From contig JBMOFW010000008.1 in the NCBI GenBank assembly GCA_049318685.1, positions 1 through 29,910 of the forward strand: a stretch of 29,910 bases of DNA, read 5' to 3'. How positions within the stretch are numbered: the stretch's first letter is position 1; each line of letters starts with the position of its first letter. The translations under genes and the position numbers were made by a program. The notes beneath the pieces were generated by a model. The model made no database searches. It had not been told where the DNA came from and saw only the letters and a list, made by a program, of their open reading frames with translations. Below, one piece after another: positions 6,217-15,100 of the stretch. This DNA is from JAIXWP01 sp049318685. Its GTDB lineage: Bacteria; Bacteroidota; Bacteroidia; Flavobacteriales_D; Sanyastnellaceae.

Positions 6217-8169
6217 CTAGAGCAAATCTTCGGGTTTCCGTGGATGTCTCGGTGCGGTGAATAAATCTTGAGGGTACTTTTTCAAGTACTTTCTAAGAAA
6301 AGTGAATATTTCTGGGGTTTTACGGATACTAACTCCTCGGCTTTTACAAGCGAAGTAGAAGGCGAGACCAAAGGAAACCGCGAAATTGATAAATCCAATA
6401 AACAGGATACCAAAGAAAACAATGAGAATTTCATTCAAAGGGACCATGCTTCCGGCAGAGTAAAGTGCGGAAGTAAATGTGCCTGCGGCAAAAGTGATGT
6501 GTCGAATATCAAATGGAAACCCGGTTATTTCACCGATAAACGTGGCGAAACCAAGAAAAAAGCCCAAACTAATATTCCCGGCGAGCGAACCCGCATTTTG
6601 GTCTAAATATTTGGAAAGTGCTATGGTGCGCTTAAAACCGAGGAAGCGATGAAGGTTTTTCATTTGTCGAATTCGCTCGGGAATGCGCGAAAAAATCATC
6701 CGATTATCGCAATATCCTGCAATGATTCCACTCATGAAAAGGAATATTCCTGTGATGGCAGCGAACCAAAGTGAGCCGGAAAGCCAAGGGTGTTGATTCT
6801 CAATTACACCAATAGCTTTTTCCGTAGAATAAAGTTGGTAACCGAAGCCGAGATCCAGTAGCCAAGCGAAAATAAATGGCAAGGGGAAAACGATGAGCAG
6901 ATTTCCAATGAATGAAATGGTCTGGGTATGAATAACTCGAACAATGGTAATTGCCAGTTCGGCGAAATTGGGTTTGCCATCTTTGCTATCTATTGATCGC
7001 GCTATGGCTGAAGCGGTCATTGCCGGTTGCTTGGTGGCCAGGGTGAAATGAAATACTTGAATCAATACAAAGCCTAGAACATAATTGAGCGAATAAGCCA
7101 AACCCTCCCAAATGGGAGGAAATCCTACTTTGTGAAGCCAAGCTTTAAAGAATACCAAAATGCTTACGATGAAGCCTGCACCTATTGCAGCAAACATGAA
7201 TTGACGATATTCTTTAGCGTTTTCGGCGATGTAGTGCTCGCCGGTGTGGCTTGTATGCTCTGATACACGAAGGCTAAGATTCTTCAAGTTGGATTTGAAG
7301 AAGTGTGAAAAATCTTGCGAAGAATATTCTTCTTCTACCAAATCTTTTAGCAAATGATGAAGAGCTACATCGGCATGTTGATTTCCGGGCTGTATGAGGT
7401 TAATCAAATTTTCAAGTCTGTTGATTAGCTCACGTGTTTTGGTGACCAAGAAAGTTTTTTGAATATCTGTGCCTTGTATTTCTGAGGCATCCATGACGTC
7501 TAAAAGGTATCGACTGCATTTGTCGAGGGTATATCTGAGCAAGTCTTTATTTTGCTCGCGATCGGTTGGGGTAATGGCGAGTAAAAAAGTTTCTGCTTGA
7601 GCTGGCACAGCCATAAATATGGCGTGATGGATCTTTTCATCTTGATGCCGAATATTCATTCGGTTTTCAATGCCGAGTGCAGCGATTTTGTGCGAAATGA
7701 TTCTTACAGCGTGCCATACATTGCTTCTTAGTTCTTCAGAACTAATATCTTCTTTTAGTATGCTACGAATTTGGGCAATTTGTTGAATGGAAATTTTTTG
7801 GAGCCATGAAGCATCTTGGTCAAAATCGAAAATACGTCGAATGCGAAATCGAAAAGGATTTTCGTTGCGCAATCGGGGAATGATTGAGGCGCGAAGTTTT
7901 GATGTAAACTCTTGCCAAAAAGTGCTTTGATGGTGAATATTGGAGGTACTTAGTAAGTCACTCAGACCTTCTAAGGCCAATAGATTTTTTACTTCATGAT
8001 TGAATGCTAATTTCCAATCAGTGCGGTTTTTCAGTTGATCAATAATTGAATTGAACAACTCATCCCATTCTTCTTCTGAACTTGTGGGATGATGACGCAG
8101 AAAAAGCGTAAGCCCTTTTATAAGGCTCCGCTCATTCGAAATATATTTGTCTAATTCTATAGGGTTCAC
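6217..8169 (-). CDS. Membrane protein of the SpecificRecomb ('site-specific recombinase', Gcr) family
   Basis: This 650-residue protein matches what I know of the SpecificRecomb family, named after a proposed gonococcal recombinase. Diagnostic pieces are ATKQPAMTASAIARSID (about 378-394), GYCDNRMIFSRIPERIRQMK (485-504) and LAGNISLGFFLGFATFIGEI (529-548) followed by DIRHITFAAG. Residues 1-320 are soluble and helical. About six or seven membrane segments follow, near 325-345, 357-378, 417-440, 463-486, 528-550 and 579-606. I see no recombinase catalytic signature, and a multi-pass membrane protein is an unlikely recombinase, so the family name should not be read as a function. The start is GTG (8167-8169); the next in-frame Met is residue 171. 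It follows dnaG by 5 bp, so it is probably co-transcribed. Confidence 0.8.
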   Translation of the reverse strand: MNPIELDKYISNERSLIKGLTLFLRHHPTSSEEEWDELFNSIIDQLKNRTDWKLAFNHEVKNLLALEGLSDLLSTSNIHHQSTFWQEFTSKLRASIIPRLRNENPFRFRIRRIFDFDQDASWLQKISIQQIAQIRSILKEDISSEELRSNVWHAVRIISHKIAALGIENRMNIRHQDEKIHHAIFMAVPAQAETFLLAITPTDREQNKDLLRYTLDKCSRYLLDVMDASEIQGTDIQKTFLVTKTRELINRLENLINLIQPGNQHADVALHHLLKDLVEEEYSSQDFSHFFKSNLKNLSLRVSEHTSHTGEHYIAENAKEYRQFMFAAIGAGFIVSILVFFKAWLHKVGFPPIWEGLAYSLNYVLGFVLIQVFHFTLATKQPAMTASAIARSIDSKDGKPNFAELAITIVRVIHTQTISFIGNLLIVFPLPFIFAWLLDLGFGYQLYSTEKAIGVIENQHPWLSGSLWFAAITGIFLFMSGIIAGYCDNRMIFSRIPERIRQMKNLHRFLGFKRTIALSKYLDQNAGSLAGNISLGFFLGFATFIGEITGFPFDIRHITFAAGTFTSALYSAGSMVPLNEILIVFFGILFIGFINFAVSFGLAFYFACKSRGVSIRKTPEIFTFLRKYLKKYPQDLFTAPRHPRKPEDLL

Positions 8170-8174
8170 CCAGA

Positions 8175-10133
8175 TTATATAATTACTGATCCAAAATATT
8201 TGGCAATCTGTTTTTTCGCATTGTCCAAGGCGATTTTTTCTTTCATTAGCGCGTCGAGCATTTCTTCATTTTGAAGATTCGCTTCCATGTCTTTTTCAAC
8301 TCCGCGAATCATCTGAATGATCTTGCGCAACTTGAATCTAAAAATACAATCTTTCACCGCCTTTTTCAATTGCATGTCTTCTGTCTCTGGATAGACGCTA
8401 TGCTTAAGTGTCCAGTTTTCGCTCAATTCATAAGGCGAAGAAAGCACTTGGCTAGTCTCGGAGGATATACTTTGGTCTTGATGAAGAGCAAAATTGCGCG
8501 CTTCGGGAAATTCTTCGCGACCAATAAACTCGATGTATTCTAATAAAATTTTCTTGTATACATCGCTTTCCAAAATCATTCCGTCTTGTTCGAGACTACC
8601 GATCAAGTATTCGGCTACGCTGATGGGAACGCGTTCTTCTTCATTGAATTCATTGTGCACAACGATTTCAATCGCCTGATCGCCGTAGGTAAGCAAGAGG
8701 CGAACGAAATCACGTTCCTGATGGAGGAGGTCATATTCTTCCTGTGATAGTTCCGGATCTGGAATGCCGGTATGCGGCACATCATCAAGAATGGGCAGTG
8801 GTTCGTCTTTGCCTTGATCTTTTTTGGAAAGTTTGACAATGACCTTATTCAATTCACCAATGAGGACTTGCTCTTGGATATTCAGCAAGTGACTGCATTC
8901 TTGTGTGTACACCGCGCGCGTGATGGCGTCTGGAATGAGAGCGATGCTTTCTACGATACCACGAATTAGTCCCGCACGTTTTACGGGGTCTCCGCCCGCA
9001 TCTTCGATAAGCAAAGATGTTTTGAACGTGATGAAATCTTTGGCATTTGCCGCAATGAAACTTTGGATTTCTTCGCTGCTGTGTTTACGTGCAAAGCTGT
9101 CGGGATCGTCGCCGTCTGGGAAGAGTACCACCTTGACGTTCATGCCTTCCTTGAGGATCATGTCGATCCCGCGGAAACTGGCTTTGATACCGGCACTATC
9201 GCCATCATATAAGATGGTGATATTTGGCGTATAGCGTTTGATCAAACGGATTTGACCTTCGGTGAGGCTTGTTCCACTGGAGGAGACAACATTTTCTACA
9301 CCGGCTTGATGCAGCGAAATGACATCTGTGTACCCTTCCACCAAATAGCAGACATCATTTTTTACAATGGAATTTTTCGCCAAATGCAATCCAAAAAGCA
9401 CATTGCTCTTATTATAGAGCTCGCTTTCCGGACTGTTGAAGTACTTGGCAACCGACTTGTCCGACTTGAGTGTTCGACCACCAAATGCAATGGCTTTGCC
9501 GCTGATATTGTGGATCGGAAAAATGACCCGGCCGCGGAAGAAATCGTAAGGATCTCCGCTATCACGCAGACGAGTGAGGCCCGTTTTTTCTAAGTATTGT
9601 GAGTTGTATCCTGCTTCAAGTGCGGCTTTCGACATGGCATCCCAGCGATCGGGGCAATAGCCAAGCTGAAATTTGCGAATCGTATCGGGACGAAAACCGC
9701 GTTCTTGAAAATAACTGAGTCCGATGGCTTGACCTTCCTCTGTGTTGAGCAATTGTTCATGAAACCAACGTGCCGCCCATTCCGAAACAATGGATAATTG
9801 CTCACGTTCTGATTTTTCCTGCTGCTGCTCTTCGGTTTGTCGCTCCTCTTCGATTTCGATATTGTACTTGGCCGCGAGCCAGCGTAGTGCCTCAGGATAG
9901 TTGAGCTTTTCATGCTCCATGAGAAAGTCCACCACGTTGCCTCCTTTGCCTGAAGAAAAATCTTTGTAAATGCCTTTTGCAGGTACAACAAAGAAGCTGG
10001 GGGTCTTTTCATTGGCGAAAGGCGAAAGTCCTTTCCAAGAGGAGCCGGATTTTTTAAGATTCACGAACTCGCCAATGACCTCTTCAATAACAGCGGCCTG
10101 ATATATCCGATCTATGGTGTCGCGCGAAATCAT
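8175..10133 (-). CDS. dnaG: DNA primase DnaG (zinc ligands replaced)
   Basis: DnaG makes RNA primers for the replication fork. The protein has 652 residues. The N-terminal CHC2-like domain (1-100) keeps the fold signature SPFANEKTPSFFVVP and FSSGKGGNVVDFLM. The four usual zinc ligands are replaced by Ser37, Ala40, Asp58 and Ser61. The catalytic TOPRIM region is intact, with EGYTD at 266-270 and DGD at 310-312, plus FPDGDDPDSF near 338. A helical C-terminal region (about 450-652) is where DnaB helicase would bind. It starts at ATG 10131-10133. I recall that flavobacterial primases commonly lack these cysteines, so this is probably a lineage trait, not decay. Confidence 0.96.
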   Translation of the reverse strand: MISRDTIDRIYQAAVIEEVIGEFVNLKKSGSSWKGLSPFANEKTPSFFVVPAKGIYKDFSSGKGGNVVDFLMEHEKLNYPEALRWLAAKYNIEIEEERQTEEQQQEKSEREQLSIVSEWAARWFHEQLLNTEEGQAIGLSYFQERGFRPDTIRKFQLGYCPDRWDAMSKAALEAGYNSQYLEKTGLTRLRDSGDPYDFFRGRVIFPIHNISGKAIAFGGRTLKSDKSVAKYFNSPESELYNKSNVLFGLHLAKNSIVKNDVCYLVEGYTDVISLHQAGVENVVSSSGTSLTEGQIRLIKRYTPNITILYDGDSAGIKASFRGIDMILKEGMNVKVVLFPDGDDPDSFARKHSSEEIQSFIAANAKDFITFKTSLLIEDAGGDPVKRAGLIRGIVESIALIPDAITRAVYTQECSHLLNIQEQVLIGELNKVIVKLSKKDQGKDEPLPILDDVPHTGIPDPELSQEEYDLLHQERDFVRLLLTYGDQAIEIVVHNEFNEEERVPISVAEYLIGSLEQDGMILESDVYKKILLEYIEFIGREEFPEARNFALHQDQSISSETSQVLSSPYELSENWTLKHSVYPETEDMQLKKAVKDCIFRFKLRKIIQMIRGVEKDMEANLQNEEMLDALMKEKIALDNAKKQIAKYFGSVII

Positions 10134-10150
10134 AGTGCGAATATAACGGA

Positions 10151-10197
10151 GTTTCGGGTTTCAAGTTTCTAGTTCTAGATCTCGTTCTAGTTCTCTA
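10151..10197. repeat. Dispersed intergenic repeat, copy 3 (7-bp/6-bp units)
   Basis: Seen directly: GTTTCGG, GTTTCAA and GTTTCTA at 10151-10171, then 6-bp units GTTCTA, GATCTC and GTTCTA and a final GTTCTCTA to 10197. This corresponds to the 7-bp half of copy 1; the CTAGCACA half is missing here. The last CTA (10195-10197) is the complement of the TAG stop of the NUDIX gene. It fills most of the 61-bp gap between that stop and the dnaG start. Confidence 0.75.
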
Positions 10198-10644
10198 CTG
10201 ATTCGCTTGCAGCTGTTGCAGAAGGTATTTGTCTGCAGGGAAGGAGAGTTCGTTGGGGTGGATGTCTTTTAATTTGGCCCAGCGGAAGGATTCGGTTTGG
10301 TGATTATTGGTGTCGAAATCAAATTTGACGGTAGTTGTTCTGAATCGCGCAGGCTCAAGCAGGTGCACTTGATAGTATACGGAAATAATTTGGTCAGAAG
10401 GGCGAAATGCGCTTTGAACGAAGAATCCGGTGGTATAAATGTGTTGAACAATTTCGACTTCTTGGCCGAGTTCTTCTATCGCTTCTCTACGGACGGCATC
10501 TTCGATGCCTTCTCCCAATTCTACTCCACCGCCAGGGAATTTTGTGTATTTTTTTCCGGCGATCAATTCGTCAGAAAGCAGGATTTCATCATAATCGTTA
10601 AAGAGGATGAAATAGGCGCGGATATTAAAGCGGTTGAGAGACAT
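10195..10644 (-). CDS. NUDIX hydrolase
   Basis: This 149-residue protein hydrolyses a nucleoside diphosphate linked to another moiety; the substrate cannot be told from sequence. The Nudix box (GX5EX7REUXEEXGU) is complete at about residues 39-61: GGVELGE, then seven residues, then REAIEELG, with the metal-binding glutamates present. The N-terminus (FNIRAYFILFNDYDEILLSDE) is the usual beta strand lead-in. It starts at ATG 10642-10644. Intergenic repeats sit on both sides, and its stop codon lies inside the downstream one, so the final residues LQANQ may have been set by repeat insertion. It lies in line with rsmA upstream and dnaG downstream. Confidence 0.92.
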   Translation of the reverse strand: MSLNRFNIRAYFILFNDYDEILLSDELIAGKKYTKFPGGGVELGEGIEDAVRREAIEELGQEVEIVQHIYTTGFFVQSAFRPSDQIISVYYQVHLLEPARFRTTTVKFDFDTNNHQTESFRWAKLKDIHPNELSFPADKYLLQQLQANQ

Positions 10645-10652
10645 TTTTTTAG

Positions 10653-10684
10653 TGTGCTAGAATGCTAGTGTGTTCGTGTGCTAG
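10653..10684. repeat. Dispersed intergenic repeat, copy 4 (8-bp units, inverted orientation)
   Basis: Plus-strand 8-bp units are TGTGCTAG, AATGCTAG, TGTGTTCG and TGTGCTAG. Their complement reads CTAGCACA-type units as in copies 1 and 2, so this copy is inverted. It sits between the NUDIX start (10644) and the rsmA stop (10715), only 8 bp upstream of the NUDIX ATG, where it would lie in that gene's leader. Confidence 0.8.
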
Positions 10685-10714
10685 AGATGGTTGGAGAGTT
10701 TGGTGATTTGGGAG

Positions 10715-11494
10715 TTAGGGTTTATCGGGGAAGATGAGGTTCGTTAAGTCTTTGAAGTCTTGAACGGTGAGTTGTTCGGGGCGGAGAGTGAAAACGTGTT
10801 GGGTGCTATCGACGGTAGGGGGAATGAGCGATTTGATCGACCCGCGCAACATTTTACGTCGTTGATTGAATGCTGTTTTTACTAATAATTTAAATTTCTT
10901 TTCATCACAACCGAATGCTTGTTCGGTTTTGCGCTTGAGTCGAATCACCCCGCTTTTCACTTTGGGAGGTGGGTCGAATTCGTGCTCTCCGACGGTGAAC
11001 AGATATTCGGCGTCGTAGTAAGCTTGAATCAACACGCTTAAAATACCATAGTCTTTGTTGCCCGGATGTCCAGCCACGCGCTCTGCTACTTCTTTTTGAA
11101 ACATGCCGACTACCTCGGGAACGAGCTCTTTATAATCCAATACACGAAATAATATTTGTGATGAAATGTTGTACGGGAAATTACCCACAATGGCCACCTG
11201 TCCGGAGTAAAGTTGGTCGAGAGGAAGAGTTAGGAAGTCCTTATCAATGATATTTTCCCGCAATTCTGGAAAGTACGCGCGGAGATATGTGATGGATTCC
11301 TGATCGATTTCCGCCACTTTGGTGTGAAATTCTTTGCGGCGCAATAAAAACGAGGTTAACGCGCCCGTACCCGGGCCAATTTCGAGTATGTCTTTGTAAT
11401 CACCATATCCGGTAAGGGCAGCAGCAATGTTCTCACAGATTTCCGGATTTTTCAGAAAATGCTGTCCAAGATGTTTTTTGGGTTTGACGTACAT
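10715..11494 (-). CDS. rsmA: 16S rRNA (adenine 1518/1519-N6)-dimethyltransferase RsmA/KsgA
   Basis: RsmA dimethylates two adjacent adenines in helix 45 of 16S rRNA late in small-subunit assembly, using S-adenosylmethionine. The 259-residue length fits. The N-terminus KPKKHLGQHFLKNP is the family hallmark. SAM motif I is EIGPGTGAL at 38-46, and the catalytic motif is NFPY at 105-108 (the NLPY/NIPY position). The C-terminal region RRKMLRGSIK is also typical. It starts at ATG 11492-11494. It is 9 bp from the polysaccharide deacetylase gene upstream. Confidence 0.97.
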   Translation of the reverse strand: MYVKPKKHLGQHFLKNPEICENIAAALTGYGDYKDILEIGPGTGALTSFLLRRKEFHTKVAEIDQESITYLRAYFPELRENIIDKDFLTLPLDQLYSGQVAIVGNFPYNISSQILFRVLDYKELVPEVVGMFQKEVAERVAGHPGNKDYGILSVLIQAYYDAEYLFTVGEHEFDPPPKVKSGVIRLKRKTEQAFGCDEKKFKLLVKTAFNQRRKMLRGSIKSLIPPTVDSTQHVFTLRPEQLTVQDFKDLTNLIFPDKP

Positions 11495-11503
11495 AAGGCA
11501 AAG

Positions 11504-12115
11504 TTAGGGCAATGCGGAGAAGGAATAACCACGATCAGATAATGCCTCAAGGACTTGCTTCAATGCGGGCAGCATGCGCGGTGCTGCTTTTATACTGTCA
11601 TGAAATACTATGATGCTCCCGCGCTTGACATTGTTAAGCACGTTTCGAACACATTGTTCTTCATCAATTTTTTGGTCAAAATCACCGGTGATGATATCCC
11701 ACATGACAATGCGGTATTGCTTCTTCAACGCGTTGACTTGTGCTCGTGTAATTTGCCCATAGGGAGGTCGGAAGTATGACGACTGAATGTGTTTTTTTCC
11801 TTTTGCTACACTGCGCAAATAGGTGAAGAGTTCCGTTTTTCTTCCATTCGGATGATCGTAAGTGTGATTTCCAACGGTATGTCCTTCATCATGCAAACGC
11901 TGGAACAATTCAGGATAGGCTTCAACATTTTTTCCCAAACAAAAGAATGTCGCCTTCGCATTGTGGGTTTTGAGCAAATCGAGCGTTTGTTCGGTTACTA
12001 AAGGTGTTGGACCATCATCAAACGTGAGGAATACTTCTTTCTCAAAGGTATGAATGCTCCAGAGGAGATCATTCACTAGAGGTTGAAGCATTTCGGGAGT
12101 TTTGACGATATACAT
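11504..12115 (-). CDS. Polysaccharide deacetylase (NodB homology, CE4)
   Basis: This protein of 203 residues is a carbohydrate esterase 4 family member, expected to remove acetyl groups from an N-acetylated polysaccharide such as peptidoglycan or a capsule. Visible motifs are TFDDGP at 31-36, the metal-binding HTYDH with His84 and His88, RPPYG at 116-120, WDIITGDFD near 139, and a late FHD. All core metal and catalytic positions look intact. No signal peptide or membrane segment is seen at the N-terminus, which is unexpected for an enzyme acting on cell-surface glycans. Its ATG overlaps the TGA stop of the upstream surface-protein gene (TGATG), implying translational coupling. Confidence 0.9.
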   Translation of the reverse strand: MYIVKTPEMLQPLVNDLLWSIHTFEKEVFLTFDDGPTPLVTEQTLDLLKTHNAKATFFCLGKNVEAYPELFQRLHDEGHTVGNHTYDHPNGRKTELFTYLRSVAKGKKHIQSSYFRPPYGQITRAQVNALKKQYRIVMWDIITGDFDQKIDEEQCVRNVLNNVKRGSIIVFHDSIKAAPRMLPALKQVLEALSDRGYSFSALP

Positions 12116-15100
12116 CAGTTGAGTTTGTGGGCCAACACGCAGGTTTTTTTAATCTTTGTTGACTGACCGTCTGTTGAGAAAACTTCGAGATAAATGATGT
12201 AAATGCCAACTGGGGCAAGCAAACCGTCATCAGTAATTCCGTTCCAACTGATCGAACTGTTGACTCCGAGTAATTCGTTTTTCGTCAAATACCGCACTTG
12301 TCTACCAGAGCTATCGTAAATATAAATATTCGCTGTAAGACCTGGCGTATCATCGCTGTAAAGTATGGTCACGACATCTTGATAGCCGTCGTTATCCGGT
12401 GAGAAAATTTCAGGATAAATGGTGATTTGTTCTTCGGCAATCACCGCACCGGTAGCTTGTGAATTCAAATAGCCAGGCGTAGCAAAACCCTGCGATTGTG
12501 CAGCAGAATGCCAATTGGTTTGCTCATCGCTGGCGCGCACAGGGTCTAAACGCTCGAGTGATACACCATCAAGATCATCAAGCAAAGCAAAGTGCATATC
12601 GACATTGTAACTAACGCGATCCATGATAGACGCGTCTGGTGCGAGAAGTACTACAATACCTTCATCATTGTTTAATGTAGGCATATCTTCTACCAACCAG
12701 ATGCGATCTGACTTGGTAAATGGGTAGTGATTGGACAGGGTGGAGCCGTCTTCGGTGAGCACGATGTATTCACCGGGATAAAGCACCAATTGGTATTCGG
12801 TAATGAGATCGATGCTTTCCAGTGCGCCATCCACTTCGCGGGTAAGCGCCCAGTTGGAAAGTGAAATGGCCCGCGGACTATTGTTATAAAGTTCAATGAA
12901 ATCGCTTCCGTCATCGAAAGGATTGGAAAGAATTTCGTTGATCACGATATCGCCGAGTTGTGCAGCTTGCGGTAAAGTGAATGTACCTATGATATTATTG
13001 GCTTCGTTGCCCCAACAATCTGCAATGCTGAAAATCTCGAATTGGTAGAGTTGACCCGCTAAGGCTCCTTCAAAGCCTAGATACAAACCGTCGTGGTCAT
13101 TGTCTGTAAAACTGATGCTCACGGGGGTCAACGTTTCACCATTCACTTCCCATGTGATACCGTCAAGAATGCCTTCGTCTAAAGGTTCGTCAAATAGCAC
13201 AGTGACTAAGGACAAAGGACCTGAGAAAACATATGTCACGTATGGCGCAGTAGTGTCGGGTGAATCATCATAAACACTGTTTTGAGCGCCCGGTGTGCCT
13301 CCGGAAGTGCTGTTGCTTGGGCGCCAGTTGCTGCCTGTGCTGCACGGATCGAAAGGATTGATTAATTCAAGTGAATAGCCTCCGTCTGCCTTGGAAGGAT
13401 CTTGATACCATGAGTCTTCATATACGACCTCATCGATTATTTCATTATTAGCGTTAAAAAGAGTAATAGTGCCGCCTGTGTTGGTAAGACCGGGAAATCC
13501 ATCCATCAAAGCTTGGTGTTCCACAGCAATAAAGTAGAAGGTATTGTCTACATCACCTAAGAGCATGTACTCACCGGGCTGGAGTAAAACCTGATCAGCG
13601 AATGTGCCGCTATTTACTTTCATTCCAGATATATCGAGCAATTGTTCGGTTTTGTTGTAAATCTCGATGTACTCGGCACTTGGCGCACCGAATGAAGGTT
13701 CGGGATCAGCCATTATTTCAGTTATGATAATATCTCCGATTTGTGGCAGGAAACCAATGGTGAATGAAAACTCCGCTGTGCTTAACGGATTACCAGAACA
13801 ATCGGTAAGGCCATTGATGACGATGCTGTAAGTGGCTCCTGGAGCGAGATTTCCACTTGGGGTGATAATGATGGCCTCATTTCCACCATACCAAATCACA
13901 GTGCTCACAGTAGGGCCCGAGGTAAAATTAATAGTTGCTGATGCCAATGTGTTTTGATCCATGGCTTCATCAAACTGAATAATCAATTGATTGGCGTCGG
14001 TAAGGGAATATCCAAGAATAACTGGCGCTTGGGCGTCTGGTGTAATATCATACACGGAGTTGGTTGCATTGGGCGTGCCGCCATTTGGATTTTGAGATTC
14101 CATCCAATTGGCGGAAGACTGGCAATACAAAAGTGGATTGATGAGTTCTAGTGTCCAACCGCCATCAAGTTTTTCGGACGTATCGAACCAATCATCGCTG
14201 TAGGCCACATAATCGATCAAAGTTCCTGCGTCATTGATCAAAGTGAGACTATCTCCCGCATTCGTGAGGGCGGTGAAAGAAGCGATGCCGATGGCATTTT
14301 CAAAGAAAGCAGTATTGGCTGCGTCGCAGAGAATGACAAAACCTCCCGGTGCAAGGTTGTAGTTCGGTAAAATCTTCACGGTGGTAGAATTGACAAACTC
14401 CCAGCCTTCTAGGTTGAATGCTTCGGAAGTGGGGTTGTGCAATTCAACAAATTCATAGGCGGGTAGACCCACTGCGGGATCGGGGTCGGCGAGGATTTCA
14501 TTGAAAACGACATCGCGATATTCGGCGTTGGCGGCTACGAAATATTGGAATACCACATTATCCGAGCTCATAGTATTGTCGAACAAATCGACCATGTTGC
14601 TTGCTGTGAGCGTCAAGTCGGTGTTGACGGGAAGTGCACTACCTAGGGTGAGATGCACCAAAGAAGGGTCAATCCCATCCAATATCGCCGATGTAATGGA
14701 TGCGATTCCGGTGATAGAATAATTCGCTGTGTTTTGAGCGCTAAGTGCAGTAAGGACTTCAGAAAATTGCACATCCACTGCTGTCGGACCGATGGCGACG
14801 GCGCTGATGATACTTGGAGGAGTGGTGTCTACCACAATTTCACCGAAATACAAATCATCCAAATAAAAGTTATCGGCATTGGAAGCGGTGTAGGTGCATA
14901 TCCAACCAATATAGTCTGCGGTAGTGTAGGTGTTGTCTGTTCCTGTGCCCTGCAGAGTGAAATTAGATCCTCCAGCATAATCGGCATAGAGCGACCAAAG
15001 TCCGGCGGCATCTCGGGTAATTTTAATACGTGCGGTGAAAGAAGCGGCGATACTACCGGCTGACCCAGTGAGGATTTCGATTGGCGTTCCCGTGCCATCA

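Noticed and set aside
6217..8169. A mobile-element recombinase or integrase, suggested by the family name
   Set aside because: It is a multi-pass membrane protein without integrase, resolvase or transposase motifs, and no attachment sites or terminal repeats flank it.
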